64,000 nt of DNA from Cylicocyclus nassatus (Eukaryota > Nematoda > Chromadorea > Rhabditida > Strongylidae). Every line of letters starts with the position of its first letter. The stretch's first letter is position 1. The stretch is taken from NCBI GenBank assembly GCA_958299035.1, contig CATQJL010000223.1:5817753-5881752 (forward strand). The letters run 5' to 3'. The translations under genes were made by a program, and so were the position numbers. Below are positions 59,198 through 64,000 of this stretch, piece by piece. The notes under the pieces were generated by a model, which saw only the letters and a list, made by a program, of their open reading frames with translations, searched no databases and was not told where the DNA came from.

Positions 59198-60628
59198 AGA
59201 TTCTCATGACTCTCATCCAGCCTTGCATGACACCTCTAAACTTGATCATTACAATAGAAACCAACTAAGGCGATTATGTACAAACTTACTCTTAGTTTTC
59301 TTTGCACGTGTGTCTTCGTATCTAAATTTCCTCTTAGGCGCCATGTGTGCCAAGGGCCGCCCAAAACAAACATTATCACAAACTGCAAACGACAACATTG
59401 CAAATGAATACATGCGCGCACGAGAAATCTTTTGCAAAAATACATTCCGTCTGAGACCATGTCAACTAAAAGAACAAACTAAAAGGATTATCCACGGCAA
59501 TCTTACTCAACAAGAGGAGAAAACAACAAAAACTTTCTGAAAATGAGCGTGAACATTTTGAGATTTTGATATGGAAAGTTACTTACATCCCAAACATCAG
59601 AACAGAGCAAGTCCGAGCGCACTACATGCTGCCCCTGCCTAGAAAACTAACCCTAAACCCGTGCGCGCAAGCCATTCTTACATGCGCTCGGACGAGCTTG
59701 GGTCCCACTCCCACCGTTAGAGGCGGCATGCCGCAATGCTATGACCATGAAGGTCCCCAACGACTCTACGTCTCTAACCATGGCGGGGAGTGATCCACTC
59801 GTCCAAATTCGAAATGAGAACCCTTGGAAAATGCTAGTTTTCAATATTTTCGTGCTCTTCAAAGCGTATTTTCCAAATCAGCGCGTCGCATTATCTCAGA
59901 TAAACGAAAAAACTTCAGGTCGAGAATTTGCCGAGCCACTGCCTTTAACAAAGAGGCAAGTATAAACAAGGAGCTTTGAAATGATGAGATAGAACAAAAC
60001 AGAGCAACTGCAGCGTAGGAGGACGAGAGAAAGGGGATAGCGCTCGAGTAACAGCTTAAAACTTTTATAACATTATAATATATCAAAAACGAAGATGAGG
60101 CACCAATGAACCCAGAAAGTGACGCTAGTTCAAACTGCCAGTCTTGCTTGCCTGCACATCTAACGTTTCGAGTGCGCATCAACAGGGTCTCGAGAGGGCA
60201 ACGATATGGTTTTTAGTTGGCAGCCACAATACAGCGTTACTAATCAAGGCTGCCGTCTCATAGCATGATGCGGCCCGCTCCATTCCCTCCCCATCGTCTC
60301 CCGGTGCTGCCTGTTGTCGCCTTTTGGCTGCTTTTGTAACAATGAATGCGCTTTGCAGCTATTTTCTGACTCATGGAAAATTATAGCTGCCCGCTGTTAG
60401 CCTGTCGCTGCCCGCTCACCTCCATTTTTGCAGTACCGTCACTTGTTTACTTTCGCAGTATCGCCGCCTCGTCATAGCCTTTGTTTGTCTGAGAGCAGCC
60501 GTTGCATGCAACCGTTGCCGGCAACCTACGGCAGTTCCCTCGTTCTCAGATAATGACAAGATTTTAGAAACAATCACGACATGCCTAATTTTCGTTCAAC
60601 ATGTCTCACACGTCGACCAGTTGAAAAG
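59198..60628. other. Unannotated stretch
   Basis: An open frame at about 59223-59540 has a basic composition but no family match or splice partners. A lone AAGGCAGTGG-type MITE end lies near 59935-59950. GCTGCCTGTTGTCGCC-type sequence at 60300-60440 recalls the fold-back ends at 52252. Confidence 0.3.
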
Positions 60629-61176
60629 ATATTTATTTATTTATTTATTCATTACACGCATAGGTGCACCAATAAAGAGAAAGAAAAAAAATGCAGAAAC
60701 GTGATGTAATCTGGCACAGTTTGTTGTGTCCGTTTCAATACTGGAATGTGCAGGTCGTTCTCCTTCGCCAGAGGGTGAGGACTTCTCGACCGAGTTCCTG
60801 GTTCCTTACCCAAACGCATAGGATGTCTGTAAAAGTTACCAGGGCTTGGCTGACCAACTTAACCCGTAACGGACAAATCCGTTGAGGACCCTGGGCGAGC
60901 GGGAAGGGGGACCTCAAGGAGGAGAGTTCACTGGATCTTCGGATTCCTCGAACGGCTATTCCAAGCAAAGTATATCAGAAGCCTTCAAAAAGTATCAGAT
61001 AATAGGCCCAAAAATATGGACACCAATCTTGGTTTCAATCTTATCCGAAAGTTCCTCTCTTGAGATAAACAAGAAAGGGAAATTGAAGTAATTCTTGTTC
61101 AAAGTCGGAAAAAGGAACCAAAATCGCATTCAAAAAACTGAAAAAAAATGAATACTGCTACGGCAAATTTGTGACA

Positions 61177-61694
61177 TCAAACATCCGAAATTCCTAAAGC
61201 CTCGAGGACATTTATTGATGCCAACCTCTTCCGAAACTCTGCTGAGGTGGCACAAGCAGTAATATCACTCGGCAAAAGTCTAAGCCACCTTCCAGTTCGA
61301 CATACAAACGAATTGAAAGTGATGGCGATAATTTTACTTCCCAGTTTACGGTATCCTAGAGCGAAGCCACCTGTTCGAGTTCCATGGGGTCTAAACAACT
61401 TGCTTGGCTTCAGCTTTGTCTCTAGTCTTAAAATTCGGAAACAAAAAATCAAATCATCGCATACTCTTCGATATCTCAAGCTACGCAGCCTCAAGGTATT
61501 CAGCCTTGATTTGTAGGACGTAAAGCTTGAGGATAGTCAGGACAGGGATAACATCTGTAGTAAACGATTCTAGTGAACGTTTTTTGCACTGCTTCAAGCT
61601 TTTCAATGTCTTTCTTCAAAAAAGGGCTCCACACTGGTGAAGCATATTCTAAAAGTGGAAGGATGTAAGTGTTATATAGCTTCACTAAGAGCAT
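61177..61694 (-). pseudogene. LINE C-terminal region, broken
   Basis: Two frames (61500-61694 with LYNTYILPLLEYASPVWSPF, and 61177-61494 with GTRTGGFALGYRKLGSKI) match the conserved region after the RT thumb in CR1/jockey-type elements. They are separated by a frameshift near 61497. Confidence 0.75.
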
Positions 61695-61753
61695 GGGATC
61701 GTTACTGTGAACACTTCTTAGTATGATGAACAGAACTGACAGCGCTTTTTTGG

Positions 61754-62254
61754 CTATCGACTCACAGGAGGAGTGAATTTGAGCTGATCATCTACCAAAA
61801 TACCCAGATCCTTAGTGATTTTACAGAGCTCGAGTTCAGCACCATCACATGTATAGGTATAAGGTTGGGACTTGCCTAAATGCAAGATCTTAGATTTTTG
61901 AGCGTTCACAGGTAAATCCCATTCTTTTGACCAAAGAATCATTTTCTCAATTGCTAAAGAGAGAGCTGCATGTGCATCGCCCTGCTGTTCATCTTCATAG
62001 GCTAAATAGATTTTTATGTCATCTGCAAAAACTTGCACTTTCATGTTTGGGTGAGTTTTCAAAATATCTGGTAGCTCTGCAGTGTACGCCAGAAAAAGGA
62101 GGGGTGACAGTACGCCTCCTTGTGGTACCCCACTATCACATGCCAATCTTCTAGAGAACGCATTTCCCACGCATACTGTCATGCCTCTACCTTGTAGGTA
62201 TGATGTGAACCAGGAGAGTAATTGTGGGCAGATTCCATAATTTTCAAGCTTCAA
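61754..62254 (-). pseudogene. LINE reverse transcriptase palm domain
   Basis: Contains LLSWFTSYLQGR, motif B GVPQGGVLSPLLF, the catalytic FADDIKIY and the GILVDDQLKFTPP segment. Motif A (VDIVFFDLSKAFDRV) is at about 62285-62330 in another frame, so at least one indel separates motifs A and B. Confidence 0.85.
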
Positions 62255-62332
62255 AAGTAACTTAGAGTGAATTAACCCTGTCGAACGCTTTAGAGAGGTC
62301 GAAAAATACTATATCCACCGATTTTCCATGAT

Positions 62333-63250
62333 TTAAGGCACTAATCCAATCAAAAACTGCATCGCAAAGTAAAGCAGTGGTAGATCCTGATGGAACGAAA
62401 CCATGTTGAGCGGATGGGATAATATTGTTTTGTCAAGAAATTCAAACAGCTTCTCTTTGATAACCTTCTCAAGGATTTTGCCAGACGGTGGTGTAATACT
62501 GATAGGACGAAAGTTGGAGACAACACTGACCTGTTCGCGCTTTGGTATGGCTGTTACTAATGCTTCCTTCCAGATTCTAGGCACTTGCCCCAGTTGTAAG
62601 GAAGCGTTGTAAATGAGTGACAAAGGAAAAGCGAGAGCACCAGCGCATTTTCGGTATAATATCTGCGGTATGCCGTCATATGTAGCAGTGGTTGTTGCTT
62701 TGAGTTTTTTCAAAAATTCATGAACTTTCCTAGGCTCAATAAAAATTTCTGCGCAGTGTGTTGTGTTTGAAGTAGTGCTTTGTGATGTTCGAACAACGCT
62801 AACCTCACTATCATTCATGAAGAAGCTACTGAAAAAATTTGCTAAGGCGTTCGCTTTTTCTCTGTCACTTAGTAACGCGTTGCCATGTTCGTCAGTTAAG
62901 CACGTAAGTTTTTGTTGTCCCTTGACTTTGCATCCAAAATATCTGAACAATTCTCTGGAATTTTGCTCGGATAGTCGTCGTTCACGATTGGCTAAGTATT
63001 TCTTGATGTGATGAGTAATGTCCTTGCAAATTTTTTTATGAAGTTGATTTCTAAGAGGATCCGAAAACTGGAGATAAAGTCGGCCTTTTTGCTCAATTAG
63101 GTTGCGGATATGTACAGAATAAGTTTTGAGTGGGACAGGTTCAAAACGAAATGGCACTTTGCCAGGAAGGATCTGATAAATATTATCTACAAAAACGGTG
63201 GTATAAATCATCGGTAGATTCAAACTGTTCAAAAACACTGTACCAATCAA
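62333..63250 (-). pseudogene. LINE linker and reverse transcriptase finger domain
   Basis: The long frame runs from the post-endonuclease linker (RRLSEQNSRELFRYFG) to the RT fingers (YDGIPQILYRKCAGALAFPL, WKEALVTAIPKR, NFRPISITPPSGKILEKVI). It ends in a frameshift near 62400 before the HGFVPSGSTT block. Confidence 0.85.
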
Positions 63251-63923
63251 CGTTTAGGAGAGCATTACTAATCGCGGAGAAATCAGCTTTACGGTAGTCA
63301 GGGTACGGTAAAAATCTATTTTTTGCAAAGTCAAAACTAGCTTCGAAACTTATCACGTTATGATCAGAAGATCCGAAAGGAGGTAGGGATTTTACGTTAC
63401 GAACAATGTTGCCGCACGAAAATATCAAGTCAATTACTGATTTACCCCTGGTTGGTACAGTAACATTTTGGTGAAGTGCACAATCTTTGATAGAATTCAG
63501 AAGGGCATTGGATTGGATAGTAGAGGTTACAGAATCAACATTGAAATCTACTAACAGGATAGTCGAAAATGGGCAAGAGCATAGATCATGTATAACGTCA
63601 GCCAATTTTTTGTCGTCATTTGAGGTTGAAGAAGGTGGGCGGTAAAGAAGAACGAGCCGGAGTGAAGAGAGAGAAGAGCTGGACCAGATATTCAAGCAGA
63701 GAATATCCCATATGTGCCTACTCGTAACCTGCACTCTTTCTACTGCTAGATCGTCTCTGACCAGGCAACAAACACCCCCTCCTCTACGAGAAATGCGATC
63801 GGAACGATAGATACTATAAGGAAAATCGGAAAGTATTTCAGGATCACAAATTTTGTCGGACAACCAGGTTTCGTTTCTCCAGTTATGCATAAAATGTTGG
63901 GGAGTGTAGAGTAACAAAAGCAT
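63183..63923 (-). pseudogene. LINE endonuclease domain, partial
   Basis: The frame covers the APE-type endonuclease: ETWLSDKI with the metal-binding Glu, DRISRRGGGVCCLVRDDL, VLLYRPPSS, a DFN-type block in the form LLVDFNVDSV (usually GDFN), and the terminal FGSSDHNVISF. The beginning (NARSL block) is visible in another frame beyond 63923, so a frameshift lies there. Confidence 0.8.
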
Positions 63924-64000
63924 GCAAAAGAAAAATTTTGTTTTTTAAACTACGCGCGTTGAAGAGAAAACAAGAGAGAGCGGAGGGTGCAGGCCGGCTT

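Larger units (their letters stand above)
60629..64000 (-). mobile_element. Decayed CR1/Rex1-like LINE, running off the right edge
   Basis: The 3' end is marked by an AATA-type tail (complement of ATTTATTTATTTATTTATT at 60630-60650). Endonuclease and reverse transcriptase pieces follow in order toward the right edge, separated by several frame changes. The GVPQGGVLSPLLF and FADDIKIY wording is that of the jockey/CR1 branch. The 5' end lies outside the window. Confidence 0.85.

Noticed and set aside
59223..59540. 105-codon basic open frame
   Set aside because: No splice context, no recognised motif and no second exon; treated as chance.

Overview
The window looks like nuclear DNA from a parasitic clade V (strongylid, hookworm-like) nematode. 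The evidence is many 48-60 nt introns ending in TTTCAG-like acceptors, nematode-type class 3 lipase, MAPK15 and S9 peptidase genes, an acceptor-like AG just upstream of a start codon (possible trans-splicing), and a dense load of short inverted-repeat transposons. No prokaryotic signature is present. Species was not determined.

Layout. 388-709 (+) is the 3' end of an unrecognised gene. 1715-3116 (+) is a four-exon gene for a small secreted Tyr/Pro-rich protein. 4383-7260 (+) is a seven-exon secreted class 3 lipase with a complete catalytic triad. 7.3-11.5 kb holds a hAT-like MITE, a 173-bp satellite and a 79-bp duplication. 11575-16940 (-) is a ten-exon MAPK15/ERK7-type kinase. 17-33.5 kb is almost gene-free and made of MITEs, fold-back elements, tRNA-derived repeats and an internally deleted piggyBac element that keeps only the transposase C-terminal Cys-rich domain.

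33588-56871 (-) is one 16-exon S9 (prolyl oligopeptidase family) peptidase gene of about 708 codons spread over 23 kb. Two giant introns account for most of this length. Intron 8 (7.8 kb) holds a full-length RTE-type LINE with a 12-bp target duplication and a chain of palindromic elements. Intron 3 (11.3 kb) holds an apparently very young BEL/Pao LTR retrotransposon that has gag but no pol, and a 3.7-kb fold-back element with another inverted-repeat transposon inside it. 60.6 kb to the right edge is a decayed CR1/Rex1-like LINE that runs off the window.

The four host genes share no obvious pathway (extracellular lipid and peptide hydrolysis, a ciliary/stress-type MAP kinase, a structural-type secreted peptide). 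The unifying theme is mobile DNA: short introns stay at 48-60 nt, while most of the long introns carry a recognisable insertion. The most notable systems are the gag-only BEL element with apparently identical LTRs, the piggyBac derivative coding only for the C-terminal zinc-binding domain, repeats with a tRNA-like core inside CTCAGACA-ended elements, and the 3.7-kb fold-back whose arms are built from tandem repeats.
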